Notes under the pieces: generated by a model | What the model saw: the letters and a program-made list of their open reading frames with translations, nothing else | Database searches by the model: none | What the model was told of the DNA's origin: nothing | Made by a program: the position numbers and the translations under genes | Origin: Rostratula benghalensis | Taxonomy: Eukaryota > Chordata > Aves > Charadriiformes > Rostratulidae | Assembly: GCA_013399305.1 (NCBI GenBank) | Contig: VXAI01000116.1 | Span: 1,137,541 to 1,201,540, forward strand | Direction of reading: 5' to 3' | DNA: 64,000 bases | Shown here: positions 51,105-62,915 of the stretch, piece after piece | Layout of the letters: the number at the start of each line of letters is the position of its first letter | How positions within the stretch are numbered: the stretch's first letter is position 1

Positions 51105-51114
51105 TTTATTTATT
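51105..51114 (-). terminator. CDS1: Likely CDS1 polyadenylation signal (tandem AATAAA)
   Basis: The minus strand reads AATAAATAAA, two overlapping canonical hexamers, at a plausible distance from the stop codon. Cleavage would be expected about 10-30 nt further left, near 51080-51095. Confidence 0.45.
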
Positions 51115-51220
51115 TTTTTCCCCACAATGCCTGCTTCAATGAAAGATTGAAACAGTCAAACTAAAACAGGCCAGGACATTATATGTTCATACCATTTACA
51201 ATATTTACATAATATACATT

Positions 51221-51226
51221 TTTATT
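51221..51226 (-). terminator. Alternative AATAAA signal
   Basis: Canonical hexamer on the minus strand about 110 bp upstream of the tandem signal. Could give a slightly shorter CDS1 transcript. Confidence 0.3.
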
Positions 51227-51690
51227 TTTTTTTGTTTAAGGGGTAATTATAGCAACTTGGAACAAAAGTGCAAGTGAAAAGAATCACTGGTGTAAAAAGT
51301 TAAACTTTCCTGTTGAACACGTTGCAATGCCTGAACTAACAGAAGTAACAAATGGAGTAAATGCACTTCATAGAAAGCAAGCATAGTTGTCACTTCACAG
51401 TGACAAGGTCCTGCTGAGCTGTATTTACACCAAGCCTAAGCTATTAGCCTACCCAGCAAATTGATGAGTGAGTTCACAAGTGATCCCTTCTTCATTTCAG
51501 CACTGAACAGCAGAATTTCACTGTTGAACTTTGTTGTGCAAATAGATAGCCATTAATTTCAAATGCTCTGTTGTATTAAATGCTAAAATATATTTTAACT
51601 TCCTTATTATACATGCTATAAAATTACACTAAAAAGTTCAAGTTTCTGAAGTAACAATTACCTTTCTATATATAACTTTTAACTTTTTAA

Positions 51691-51691
<1 letters not shown>

Positions 51692-51724
<33 letters not shown>
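51692..51724. repeat. Interrupted T-run (A-run in CDS1 3'UTR sense)
   Basis: About 30 T residues with one C on the plus strand, hence a long A-tract in the CDS1 3'UTR. No retroposon was seen attached to it. Confidence 0.9.
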
Positions 51725-53423
51725 GTAAAATACCCGGGGTAAAGTTATACTGGCTCCAGTATGGCTGGTTTTTGTTTTGTTTTTTTCATAAGCATCTACC
51801 AAAGTCCAATATTTAACCAAAGCCTCATCTAAAAGTTAGTTTTGCAGGTACGCTACTTTGGTCACGCTCTCATTTTCCCTTCCCTTCTTTTTTAAAACAA
51901 ATTTCCAGGCATCCCACTCCCTGGCTGTGCTATGTTTTGACCTCAGGCCCTGTTGCTCTTCTGGTCAAAGGGCTGAAATTCAGTCCCCTTCAATTACTAA
52001 GCCGAGTTTCACAGCCACTGATGGATAAGCAGCTGACAACATTTTTCACCTCCAATACAGTACTGTAATTGCTAGGTCTCAGACATAATTCAATTCTGCC
52101 AAACACCTGACATCCACAGGAATTACTTTAGACCCAGATTTTGTTTAGGAGCCATGTATGGAGGTGTTTTTTCATACACAAGCTGTACACACGCTACCGT
52201 GGCCTAAGTGCAAAACAAGAGTGCATGGTGCTCTCAGCTGCATGGTGTTGGACAAAAAGCAGCCTGAGGTTCACAGATACAGCTCATCACCCACCCTAGT
52301 GATTTTCTTCATGGTTTTATCCTCAAGTAGCACCAACCAGTTAAAATTTTCACTTTTTAATATTTTCTATACATACACGCACATACGTGGCATCAGTATG
52401 TTCACCGCAGGAGAAACTTATTTACAATTAGTTGGAAAAAATAAATTGTATGGAGTTACAGTATACCAAAACAAAATTGGCATTTGTGCTTTCTGGTTCT
52501 ACAGGAGCCATTTTTGTCATTTCAGAAAAAGCTGACATTTTCATTTGCATCCAGACATGTCACATGATGAAAAAAGTTAGAAAGCAGCTAGGATTGAGAA
52601 TTGCAGAGCATCAGCTTTCCTGGAGAATAGCTGCTTTCTGTAAAAATTGCCCATTCAAACACTTATGTAGATACCCAAGCTTGCTTGAGGATCTTCTCAA
52701 TAAATAATAACACACAGCAGAACCATGCATCCTGTCTTGCAGTGTGCTCATTCATGACACAAACATTGCTGCCTTCACTGAGTAACAAGTTAATAAAATA
52801 GCACTTAAATTTTACTTTGTACTCGGGACCTCAAAGTGCTTTTAAAAAGAAGGAAATACCCCCATTCTATGCAGTAGCTATGAGGCACAAGGAATAAGGC
52901 TTGAATTACTGTCTTCAGACACTAACCAGGCCGTGGAAACCAAGGGTTTGAACTCCAGATTCTCCCCAATCTCTTTACTGGGTTGGAGAATCCCATTTTC
53001 TCAGATAATCTCTATTCTTGGATGTAGATGCTTGTTTATAATCCATAACATTGACCAAAAAAATAGCAGCTCGACAACCCAAACAGCCCAGCTATACTTC
53101 AGTAAAAGTACTTTTCTCTCAAAAGCATGAAATAGTAGTTTCATAAGAAAGCTGCTTAATTAAAAACAGAGCTAAGTTTAACCTTCATGGTGATTTAGTA
53201 CATACAGGTAGTCTGATACAGCAGGCTCTAAGCGCCTCTTTGACCAGGCTAACAAGTATTTTCTGGCCAATTGTAATTTCAGCACTGGGCTACATAAAAG
53301 TGACTGCCTGCCTCATCTGTTTGCACTTCAGTAACTACTGGAGACCAAAAATGTATTGCTAAATTAACCAATATTAAATAACTTGTTTAAAACTAACAGT
53401 GAATTTAATATCCTTTTAATATC

Positions 53424-53442
53424 TTTTTTTTTTTTTTTTTTT
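53424..53442. repeat. T19 homopolymer inside CDS1 3'UTR
   Basis: Simple homopolymer. It lies about 320 bp downstream of the CDS1 stop in transcript orientation. Confidence 0.9.
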
Positions 53443-53760
53443 AAATTAAATATAAAGCCTGTCAGGCTGGCTGCTAAAGGAAGACTGCTGCCATCCACTT
53501 CAGGACCTAAAATACACAGCATTTGTACTGTTACTTTGCAAGCATTTTGAATTTTTTAGGAGTAAGAGATTTTCTGTGTCCAAAGAGGAAGTTACAACAT
53601 TCATATTCATTTAAGGAATCATTCACCTCTTCCAGACCACAGACAACTCTTCCTTTAGCTATTATCTATGTGCACATTTGCAATGCTTTTCCACAGGCTT
53701 CTTGTAAATGGAGACTTCTTCTAGTCCTCTGTTTTGACAAACTACCTTTCTCCGAGATGG

Positions 53761-53872
53761 CTACAGGATCCCTTTTCCAATGAGGTGAGATTTCAGGGTT
53801 TTATAAACGCTTAGTTGTTGCTCAGGCTGAAGTATCAACAGCTGTTTCAGTAATTTGCTGGGATTTGGACCC
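53761..53872 (-). CDS. CDS1: CDS1 terminal coding exon with stop
   Basis: Last coding exon of CDP-diacylglycerol synthase 1. The acceptor is CATTGACAG|GGGTCC (AG at 53874-53873). The first base completes the arginine codon split from the preceding exon (AG|G), then GPNPSKLLKQLLILQPEQQ leads to LSVYKTLKSHLIGKGIL and TAG (53763-53761). This is the cytosolic C-terminal tail, conserved in vertebrate CDS enzymes through the GPNPSK block. The human protein, as I recall it, continues with six residues (QPTLKV) after KGIL. Here the glutamine codon position is TAG, so the tail is shorter. The CDS1 paralogue CDS2 has a distinct tail (SKLIQQF..., ending in acidic residues), which this does not match. 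Confidence 0.95.
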
Positions 53873-55053
53873 CTGTCAATGAAAAAAGACATTTTTTTTG
53901 GTGAGCAGCAGCTCTAAAGAAACTTTTTGACAGCATTCCATTTTCATCTTGCTGCACAAACACCTTCCCTTTTAGGGGGACATGAAGTTATGGATTTCTC
54001 CCAGTCTAATTCCTCAGGATGCATGGGCAAGCATTAGTGGCAAAGCATTCTCCTTTGCTCAATCTGAACAGGAACTAAAAAGTGTATCTTGTATTTGCTG
54101 TCAAATGGGGATATTAAGGCAGTTTATGACAAATAAGATTCACTAATTTGTCCTTAATCACCGTAATCAATATTTTTCATCAACAGATTTTTTTCAGTGT
54201 AGTATCTTTTGCCAGATAAGATGTGTATACTGAACTAAATGAAAAGCTGGCCAAGTAGGTAAAGAAAACCAGAAGTCAAACCAAGCTTTTCTAAATAACA
54301 TCCTCATTTTTAGCTATTCACTTATTTACAGTCTACTTCTAAGATGGACTGAATCCAAGGCAAATAATCTGTTGCTGTTGCTGATTAGGTATCTAATAAT
54401 TGTTTAGCCATATGCATTTACAAAACTAAGGGCATGTATCAGTTTGAACACCTACAGCACCTTGATTCCCCCCTGCTCCAGGAACTAAAATGACTGTAAG
54501 AGAATTGTCATTCCCATTGATTTCTTCCTGAAAACCAGTGTGGCTCAGGGCAGATAAGCATTATTGCTAAGAATTTGTCTCCTCTCTATAACTGTAGTGT
54601 TTTCATCTTAAACAGAAAATCCCAAGTCAAGTGACTGAGAAATACTGAAACTCACAAGAAGAACTGTGGTATCACAGCCTTCAGAAACCACTCACAGAAA
54701 GCAGAGGCTGCAGCAACCCTCCTGCTCCAACCCCCATCCTCATACCTCTCTGTAATCAGTAAATTGTAGTAAAAGCTTCCAAGAGGCTGCTACACAAAAC
54801 TCTCTGGTACTTAGGGTACACAGGTTACCTTTCATAACAGTGAAAGAAACATTAAGGCATAGCTTGAGCCTGACACAAATCCTAGGCAGTGAGATGTTTC
54901 CTTAATAGTCCTGTAATTGAAATCGTTGCATAAATCAGATTTAGAAACCTGCAATCTCCACAATGCTAACAGTGCAGATCATAACTCAATGAAGTAACTA
55001 TGGTACAATAACCTATGCAAGCTGAAGTAGTTAACACTGTAAGAAGCCCATAC
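53873..55053 (-). other. CDS1: CDS1 last intron
   Basis: About 1.2 kb between two verified exons. No repeat or internal exon recognised. Confidence 0.85.
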
Positions 55054-55157
55054 CTTATGAAACTGGTGATATAGACATGAACAAAAGTGGCCATCAGGTA
55101 CTGACAATCAAAGCGATCCATTATGCCACCATGCCCAGGGATTGTGTCTGCAAAATC
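55054..55157 (-). CDS. CDS1: CDS1 penultimate coding exon (catalytic signature, second half)
   Basis: A 104-nt exon from CCAAAAAG|GATTTTGC to ATAAG|GTATGG. It encodes [17 protein letters not shown] and then [17 protein letters not shown] plus two bases of an arginine codon. [17 protein letters not shown] is the core of the phosphatidate cytidylyltransferase signature, with the acidic residues that bind the catalytic metal; the exon before supplies its S..KR start. The [11 protein letters not shown] ending is the CDS1 form; CDS2 has FVNVYIASFIR. The acceptor has a poor pyrimidine tract ending in AAAAAG, but frame and homology leave little doubt. Confidence 0.97.
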
Positions 55158-57860
55158 CTTTTTGGGTGTGAAGGATAGGGGGCAAATAAATAAAAAAAAG
55201 AAAAGAAAATCAGAGTCAGTGATTCCCATGAAACACACTCCCAATGTATCACCTGGCAGCAGCACGTTAAGGCTGTAATTGAGCTACAGTTTCACTGCAC
55301 TGAGCCAAAAGTTAGCAAGAGCCTCCTTTGCTAAAGGAGTTTTTAACTGCAAAAGTAAGTCAAGGGGTGAGAAGAAAAAGAAGAGATGAAGCAACGTGTC
55401 CACAGTATCACACAAGAGGACAGCAGTAAGTTCAGATGCAGGTTTGCCAGGGCTGAGCACACTTGTGGGCCTCTACATACTTCATTTTGTAGCAAGCCTC
55501 TTAAGCTAAAGGCTGTGTTTCTTGCTTCTGTAGAATCTAATTCTCCTCTTTAATATAATACTTTTACTTCTTTATCCTCTACTGGTAGCTGCTGCTGAAG
55601 CACTTGTTACCAAGGAATGTATTTTTGCTACAAGAGAAGCAGTGACCTGAGGACTCTTTCCACTGTCTATGCAAGTCATGCTGCCCGTTCATCTGCTGCA
55701 TTTTTCAGTGGGTTCTTGGTAACTATAGTTAAAAGCCATAACATGTACATACAACATAAATATATTTAATAGAATAAAAAAAACCCGGTAGTGAAAAAAA
55801 TTAACGCTACTTAAGAAAAATATATTTCCGATGCAAATGACTTTTGATACACTACCTTTGCGTAAGCCCTTGTCTGCAGAAAGCTTTTTAAGTCAAACTA
55901 TCCTCATATGTACCTTTTTTGCCATCCACACTCATTTATGTACTCTCTGGGGTGAAAATACTGACCTCAGTCATGTGGGGCGACTGCCAGCAAGTTTAAC
56001 ACCAGTCCTGTGCCAGTGCCACTCCAGCCTCCCAGTTCTGGGCAGGCATGGAGTACCCAACCTACTCTACGAGCTGCATTCAGTAACAATTCCACAGTAC
56101 CATAGAATGGCTTGGGTTGGAAAGGATCTTAAAAGATCATCTAGTTCTAAACCCCCTGCCATGGGCAGGGACACCTCCCACTAGACCAGGTTGCTCAAAG
56201 CTCCATCCAACCTGGCCTTGAACACTTCCAGGGATGGGGCAGCCACAGCTTCCCTGGGGAACCTGTGACAGTATCTCATCACCCTCACAGTAAAGAACTT
56301 CTTCCTAATCTGAATCTACCCTCTTCCAGTTGGAAGCCATTACCCCTTGTCCTATCACTACATGTCCTTGTAAGAAGCCCCTCTCTATCTTTCTTGTAGA
56401 CCCCCTTCAGATCCTGGAAAGCTGCTCTAAGGTGTTCCTGGAGCCTTCTCATCTCCAGACTGAACAGCCCCAGCTCTCTCAGCCTTTCTTCACAGTAGAG
56501 GTGCTCCAGCCTTCAGATCTTTTTTGTGGCCCTCTTCTGGACTCCCTCCAACAGGTCCACATCCTTCTTCTGTTGGGGGCTTCAGAGCTGGACACAGTAC
56601 TCCAGGTGGGGTCTCAAGAGAGCAGAGTAGAAGGGCAGAATCACCTCCCTCACCCTGCTGGCCACACTTCTCTTCATGCAGCCCAGGATGTGACTGACTT
56701 TCTGGTCTGCAAGAGCACATTGTTGACTGATACTGAGATTCTCATCAACCAACACACCCAAGTCCTTCTCCTCAGGGCTGCTCTCAATCCATTCTCTGTA
56801 CAGCCTGTATTTGTGCTCAGGATTGCCATGTGATATCCCTGTCTTCCTGACAGCACTGTCTTGGGGCCTAGAATTATTTAAAAAAACCCAAACCAATCTA
56901 CTTTTTGAAGTTCTACTTTAGGAATAACTGCTGCTTTTCGGAAGCATTTTTTCCTCCAAAAGCCCTTCTTCACACAAATTTTTGCTACCTGGATGTACAG
57001 GTACAACAGTACACAAGGCTGTAGCGAGCAAAGTGCTGGGCAAGCTGCTTGGATTGGCATAAGAAAGAAGGGTAAGTATAAGCACACGTATGGGAATTCA
57101 GCACAAACAGAGAGGTTTATACACTTCTGTGCCAAGCACATGCCAAAACTGGTGGACATAGGGAACAAGAACAACAACAAGCAACAGGATAAGAATTACA
57201 ACAGTCCTACCAAGACATAAAGGAGGTTGGGAGAAAATTTGGGGCTGCCCTCTTCCCACATTCCTGCTGCCACTTAATACCAGCCAGGGACAACACTGCC
57301 ACAAACGACAGCGCACACCTTGCAATAAACAGAGGTCAGCACGTCACATCGTTTGCCAATCCACACTCGTGTTACGAGGCAGCCAAACTTCTCCTGCTTT
57401 GGTGAACCTGACACGTCAGCATCTTCAGATGACACAAATACTGTTGGTAAAAGACAGCCAGCCACAATCCGGAGGGTAAACCACTGTCAGTGCTCCTTAG
57501 GCAGCTACAGATTGCCTTTCACGTCAAGGAAAGTATCTCACACCTTGCTTGCCTACACCACTTCTGCAGCGTGACTTGGAAGAGCAATCAGCAAACAAAA
57601 TAGGATGCTAAATTATGCCTAGATTTACAACACTAAGCCCACATGTTGATTATGCAAATTTTAAAGAACAATACATATGCATATCTGATAAAACTACTGC
57701 TGCTGATGCTAAGAAACAGTTCAAACATCACCTTAGTAGAAGTTCTAGGTACTACAAAGAACAATTAAAAAAAACAACAACCAAACCAAACCCCGCCCGC
57801 CAATTTATCTAATTCAAAGAGAAAGCAAAAACAAAACTGGCTTCAGGAGCTATTACTCAC
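55158..57860 (-). other. CDS1: CDS1 intron with same-strand CR1 copy
   Basis: A 2.7-kb intron between GTGAGT (from 57860) and AAAAAG (55159-55158). It holds a CR1 copy at 56100-56840. The intron interrupts the catalytic signature between its FKIK and DFAD parts. Confidence 0.85.
56100..56840 (-). repeat. CR1 LINE, about 0.74 kb, same strand as CDS1
   Basis: The tail is at the left (CCATAGAATGGCTTGGGTTG). The minus strand encodes the late reverse-transcriptase region: KYRLYREWIESSPEEKDLGV, then the SHILGCMKRS block and [20 protein letters not shown] frame change separates this from the downstream part, where an antisense frame is open instead. 5' truncated; inactive. Confidence 0.92.
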
Positions 57861-57980
57861 CTTGATTTTGAAAGCTCTTTTAAATCCACTGGCAAAAAAT
57901 CCTCCAAATGGCCCAATTAATGAGGCAAATGTTGACAGTGCAATGCTGTGCATCTGAAATGGGTACATATTCACTGTTTC
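57861..57980 (-). CDS. CDS1: CDS1 internal coding exon (catalytic signature, first half)
   Basis: A 120-nt, 40-codon, phase 0-0 exon between CTTGCAG|GAAACAG and ATCAAG|GTGAGT. It encodes [20 protein letters not shown], then [20 protein letters not shown]. The [10 protein letters not shown] end opens the family signature S-x-x-K-R-x4-K-D, completed by the next exon. The segment includes a membrane helix ([20 protein letters not shown]) typical of this multipass ER protein. Confidence 0.97.
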
Positions 57981-58379
57981 CTGCAAGAAAAATAATTAGC
58001 ATTGTATTTCAGTGTGTTTGATTGTGCACATTTTAAACTTGAATATTTTTGAATGGGGCTGTTGCAACCTGTATTTCCAGCTTTCCTGGAAAAAAAAAAA
58101 AAAAGCTCCAGCTTTCCTGACACAAAGTAATACTGCAAAGAAATGAAAAGTAGACATACTGTAGAAAGCTGCTGGAGGGTCTGGTCACATGAACAGGAAG
58201 CAGTATTTGGGGTTGCTAGAGCAGTTAACTTTAATTAATTATGTGGTTTTCAGCCAAACCCTCAGTTGATCATAACAAATACAACAACTAATTAAGTCAG
58301 CATCAGCAGGCACCCAGCTGAAGTACCTGCCTCTATGCAAATGCACGTAGCATGCAAAAGAAGCAAGACGTGCACATGC

Positions 58380-60430
58380 CTCCAGGGCTGTGATCTTATT
58401 GGCATCACAGAGCCCTGGTGGAATGACTGCTATGACTGGAGTGTTGGAATGGAAGGATACAGACTCTTCAGGAAGGACAGGCAGGGAAGACAAGGAGGGG
58501 GTGACCAGCTGGAGTGCACCGAGCTCCACCTGGATGAAGAGCCAACAGAGAGCTTATGGGTCAAAAGTAAAGGGAACACAGGGGCAGGTGATGTTACAGT
58601 CTGCTACAGGCCACCTAACCAGGACAAGAGGGTGAATGAGTCTCTCTATAGACAGGCAGAAGCAGCATTACGTTCACAGATTCAGGTCCTCACGAGGCAC
58701 TTCAGTCACTCCAGTATCTGTTGGCAACACGGGGGGCACAAGAAACCCAGGAAGATCTTGGAATGTGTTAATGACAACTTTCTTCTCGAAATGGTAGAGG
58801 AGCAAATGAAGAGAGGAACCATGCTGGACCTCATCCTTATCGACAAAGAAGAGGCTGGTGGGGGATGTTAAGCTCAAGGGTAGATTTGGTTGCAGTGATC
58901 ATGAAATGGTAGAATTCAAGATCCTTAGGGCAGTGAGAAGGGTGCACAGCAAACTCCATACCCTTCAGGAGAGCAGACTTTTTGGGAGACCTGCTTGGTA
59001 GGGTAACATGGGAAAAAGCACGGGACAGGAGAGGGGAACAATGAAGCTGGTTAGTATTCATGGATCACCTCCTCCAACTCAGAAGCAGTGTGTCTGGAGA
59101 AAGAAGCAGTCAGGCAAAGAAGCCAGGAGGCCCACATGCATGAACAAGATGCTTCTGGACAAACTCAAAAGCAAAAAGGAGGCCTACCAAGGGTAGAAGC
59201 AAGGCTGGGTAGACTGGGAGGAATACAGAGAAACCATCTGACCAGCCAGAAACCAGATTAGGCAAGCTAAAGCCCAGAGAGAACTAAATCTGGCCAGGGG
59301 CATCAAGGACAACATGAAAAAATTCTGTAAGTGTGGCAGGGACAAAGGCAATGTTAAGGAAGATGTGAACCCTCTCTGGAAGGAAACAGGAGGCCTGGTC
59401 ATCCAGGATATGGAGAAGACTGAGGTACTGAATGACTTTTTCACCTTAATCTTCACTGGCAAAGATTCTAACCACACTCCCCAAGTTGCAGAAGGGAAAA
59501 ATAAAGGCTATGAGAATGAAGAACCACCCACTATTAGGAGAACATCAAGTGTCAGACCATCTAAGGAACCTGAAGGCACACAAGTCCATGGGACCTGATG
59601 AAATCCATCCACAGTCCTGAGGGAGCTGGCGGATGAAGTTGCTAAGCCGCTTTCCATTATATTTGAAAAGTGATGGCAGTCTGGTGAAGTTGTCACTGAC
59701 TGGAAAAGGGGAAACATCAGCCCCATTTTCAAAAAGGGAAAAAAAAAAAGAAGACCCAGGGAACTACAGGCTGGTCAGTCTCACCTCTGTGCCTGGCAAG
59801 ATCATGGAGCAGATCCTTCTGGAAAATCCACTAAGGCACATGAAAAGTAAGGAGGTAATTGGTGACAACCAACATGGTTTCACCATGGGCAAGTCATTCC
59901 TGACAAACTTGGTGGCCTTTTATGATTGTGCTACAGCATTGGTAGATAAGGGGAGAGCAAGAGATGTCATCCACCTGGACTTATGCAAAGCATTTGATGC
60001 TGTCATATGTGACATGCTGTCTCTAAGTTGGAAAGTAATGGATTTGATGGATGGACCACTCAGATAAGGAACTGGCTGGATGGCTGCACTCAAAGGGTTG
60101 TGCAGAATGGCTTGCTGTCCAAGTGGAAGCCAGTGATGAGTGGCATTCTTCATGGGTCAGTGCTGTTTAACATCTTTGTTGGAGATAAGGACAGTGGAAT
60201 TGAGCGCACTCTCAGCAAGTTTGCTGATTACACCGAGCACTACGGTGCAGTTGATAAGCTGGAGGGAAGGGATGCCATCCAGAGGGACCTGGACAGGCTT
60301 GAGAGGTGAGCCCATGTGAACCTCATGAAGCTGAATGAAGCCAAGTGCAAGTACCACCCCAGGCACAAATACAGGTTGGGTGGAGAATGGATTAAGAGCA
60401 GCCCTGATGAGAAGGACTTGAGCTTCTCAT
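58380..60430 (+). repeat. Long CR1 LINE copy (endonuclease to reverse transcriptase)
   Basis: About 2 kb, the longest LINE here. It starts in the apurinic-type endonuclease domain (CDLIGITEPWWNDCYDW..GYRLFRKDR). It continues through the linker (LDLILIDKEE, then broken frames) into reverse transcriptase ([53 protein letters not shown]). It breaks into several frames, so it is dead. The right end stops after GEWIKSSPDEKDL without the usual 3'UTR. It lies antisense to CDS1 inside its intron. Confidence 0.93.
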
Positions 60431-60480
60431 TTAGCAACATCCCTGATCATCTTAGTGGCCCCCTCTTGGACCCCTTCTCA
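60431..60480 (-). repeat. Small inverted CR1 piece at the 3' side of the long copy
   Basis: CCCTGATCATCTTAGTGGCC is followed by a CCCTCTTGGACCCC block. This is the reverse complement of the CR1 segment AGGGCCACAAAGATGATCAGGG. It directly follows the plus-strand CR1 and has the opposite orientation. Confidence 0.6.
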
Positions 60481-62097
60481 TCCCTGAGACCAGAGCACAC
60501 CTCACCCAGCAAGTTTTGATAAACAACAACTGTACTTGAAAAATCCTGTACCGTGTGTTTCTGATTTTCATCAGAGCTAGCCAACACCAATTAAATTCTT
60601 GACTACTTTGTGCAGCTATCTTAAGACACCTTTCTTTCAGTCTAAACATCTTTTTTGACACCAAACAAAATGTCTTCCAAACAGCTGGTCATATTTCTGA
60701 GACAGAACTTGAGGAATGGAGTAACAGAGGAAACACCAAAACCAAGCTGCTGTCAAAACAAGATTGAATTTGACTTTATAGAAAGACTGCTAAAACTAAC
60801 TCTCTCCTCAAAACCCCTTATTGGAGCCTGGCAAAAACACTCCAGAAGGACACTTGGAACTACCATCTCTTTTCAGAGTTAACTGATAGACTGGTACTGA
60901 ACTGGACATTCCTGTCTCCTTGCCCATTACCAAAAACCACAATATATCTGGACACAGTAGGATTTCTCTCTGCACAATCCACATTATGTTTTTGTGCAGA
61001 AAATACTTATTAAATTTACAATTGACCTCGCAGTCCCTGAGACAACAGTATCTTCTTCTAGAATGAAAATAATGCAGCTTCCTCTAGATAGACTCTTGCT
61101 GTTTTTAAGTACCATCTCTAGATATTACTTACTTTTAATCTTAGGTTCAGGTGCTACAGTTTCCCATTTGTACTTTCTTCTTGTAAACATATCAACTTTT
61201 CTCCTTCAGCATTATACCCATGGAACCACAGGCAAAGCCCACTGTCTTCCCTAGTGCTGTGCACTCACTCTCTGTGCTGAGCCACTGCACAGGACAGGGG
61301 AGTGCTGCAGAAACCACTTGTTGTGTGATTATCCCAGTTACCTCCTTTTAATTTCCTTTTTATTTCTCCCAAAGGAGAAATAATGACCAGCTGCTTTGTT
61401 TCTATTTGGTATTCTCATCCTGTTGGATCACCTCTGGAGCCCGTGACTTCACTGCCTTGTGTAGTAGGATAATTGATGACCTATTTCCTGACAGGTAAAG
61501 ATACAACAGTTCACTTAGAAGAATCTCCAGGCCAGGTGTAAGGAAAGGGTCGGTGACTCTATTACATGGAACTGTTAGTGGAACTCCTCTCCTGTTCTCA
61601 CTCAGCACAGAAGTAATAGCACTAATGCACAAGGTGCTACGTGGTGAAGAAAGTACAAGCCCAATCCTAACAGCAGTTACTCACTAGCTAAAAATGGAAT
61701 GAAGTTCTGCAAGATTACTTAAGCTTGCATTAGGGCCATAAAAGAGCTTTGTCCACTTTCCATAAAAATTTCAAGGTGGCTCTTCAAAAAAGGTTTTTCT
61801 ACAAAATGCTTGAGTGACACCCATTTCCAGCACAAAGAGGATACAGGGCACAAGAACACAGGACAAGTTTCCTTGAGTGAGGAGGTAATTTCCTTCAACA
61901 ATGCATTTCAATTCTGCTTGGGTGACTACTTCCCCTGTCTGAGCAACAGAGTGCCTCATGGTATTGATTCAGTACTTACCCTTCAAGCCTTACCAGCATT
62001 CATATCCCTTTCTAAAAGGTTTTAGAAAACCATTCCATCTGTGAAAGTACAATTTCAATTTTAACCAAAGCCTTGTTTGTTTTTTTTTTTTCCTTAC

Positions 62098-62250
62098 CCA
62101 TCCCAATACAGCCTGAAGCAATGGTGGCACAAGGTACTTCTTCATCTGAAAGAGCTCTGAAGGTTCACACTCTGTCACAAATCTGTTGGTTTCACTGTTA
62201 TATTCCACAGGGCAGACAAAGTACTGATATTGAGCCAAAAAATAGGAAAA
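62098..62250 (-). CDS. CDS1: CDS1 internal coding exon
   Basis: A 153-nt, 51-codon, phase 0-0 exon between TTGCTTTTCAG|TTTTCC and GGATGG|GTAAGG. It encodes FSYFLAQYQYFVCPVEYNSE, then TNRFVTECEPSELFQMKKYL and VPPLLQAVLGW. The YQYFVCPVEY block is shared by CDS1 and CDS2; FVTECEPSELFQ is the CDS1 form, and this is the main reason for choosing CDS1. In the folded enzyme it is a loop between membrane helices. Confidence 0.97.
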
Positions 62251-62846
62251 CTGAAAAGCAAAACAAAGACTCCTGAAATAGGCATTTGTTATTCCAGTCA
62301 AAAATCATATTGGAATGGATAGCTTTGGCATTGCAAGCTGAGGAAAATGAAAAGCTTTTTAAGAACAGAGACCTAGAATGGAGTAATGGAGAATGGAGTA
62401 ATCAACCAAGTTTGGGAGTTATGAGTTCTGCTGACCTTTATGATAAATTACTTATCAGAAAAGTTACTGTATGTTGTTATTTTCTATGCATATCATCAGT
62501 GTAAACTACTTCTCAGGAGAAATGTCATTACAAAGTATGTTATACAAAAGTACTACTGTACAAAGCATAAATAATGTGATCAATAAGCTTCAAGTTCAAA
62601 ATAGGTACACAACTAATACATAAAACAATCCCAGATAGAGTTGCAGTAATGGCAAAAACGGCCAATATAACCTATTCAGCCTTTCCAGCTAATTATGAAT
62701 TGGCAAAATTCTCTAGCCAAAAAAAAAGCCCTAACTCTTAGGCTTTCAGCAGTTTGAGATTACCAAATTTGTCAGTAATTCTACTTCAAATAAAACTGGA
62801 AAGTTGAAGACTGCACCCATACATGGAAAGTCCTCTGGTTACTTAC
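62251..62846 (-). other. CDS1: CDS1 short intron
   Basis: About 0.6 kb between GTAAGT (from 62846) and TTTTCAG (ending 62251). It contains a 15-bp imperfect tandem (GAATGGAGTAATGGA) at 62376-62402 and nothing else notable. Confidence 0.85.
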
Positions 62847-62915
62847 AATAAATCCAAATACAACTGTGGAAAAGAAGCCTCCAATGAATCCTTCCCAGGT
62901 CTTCTTGGGAGACAG
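62847..62915 (-). CDS. CDS1: CDS1 internal coding exon (SPKKTWEG motif)
   Basis: A 69-nt, 23-codon, phase 0-0 exon between TGCCTAG|CTGTCT and TTTATT|GTAAGT. It encodes [20 protein letters not shown] followed by [15 protein letters not shown] is one of the most conserved blocks of eukaryotic CDP-diacylglycerol synthases, at a cytosolic loop and following helix. It follows FFGRTPLIK of the preceding exon without a gap. Confidence 0.97.

Larger units (their letters stand above)
51085..53760 (-). other. CDS1: CDS1 3'-untranslated region (approximate)
   Basis: The sequence after the CDS1 stop codon, about 2.7 kb, AT-rich on the minus strand and free of recognisable CR1. The distal end is set by a tandem AATAAA at 51105-51114; an alternative signal lies at 51221-51226. 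In-frame reading after the TAG continues for 32 sense codons to TAA at 53662-53664, with weak resemblance to the usual tail at its start. The real end needs transcript data. Confidence 0.55.
57981..62097 (-). other. CDS1: CDS1 intron with opposite-strand CR1 copy
   Basis: A 4.1-kb intron containing the long plus-strand CR1 at 58380-60430 and otherwise no recognisable feature. A GTAAGTAC string near 61972-61979 on the minus strand looks like a donor but has no matching exon in frame. Confidence 0.85.

Noticed and set aside
61972..61979. Donor-like GTAAGTAC inside a CDS1 intron
   Set aside because: The CDS1 exons on both sides already join perfectly in frame with no missing conserved residues, so no extra constitutive exon is needed.
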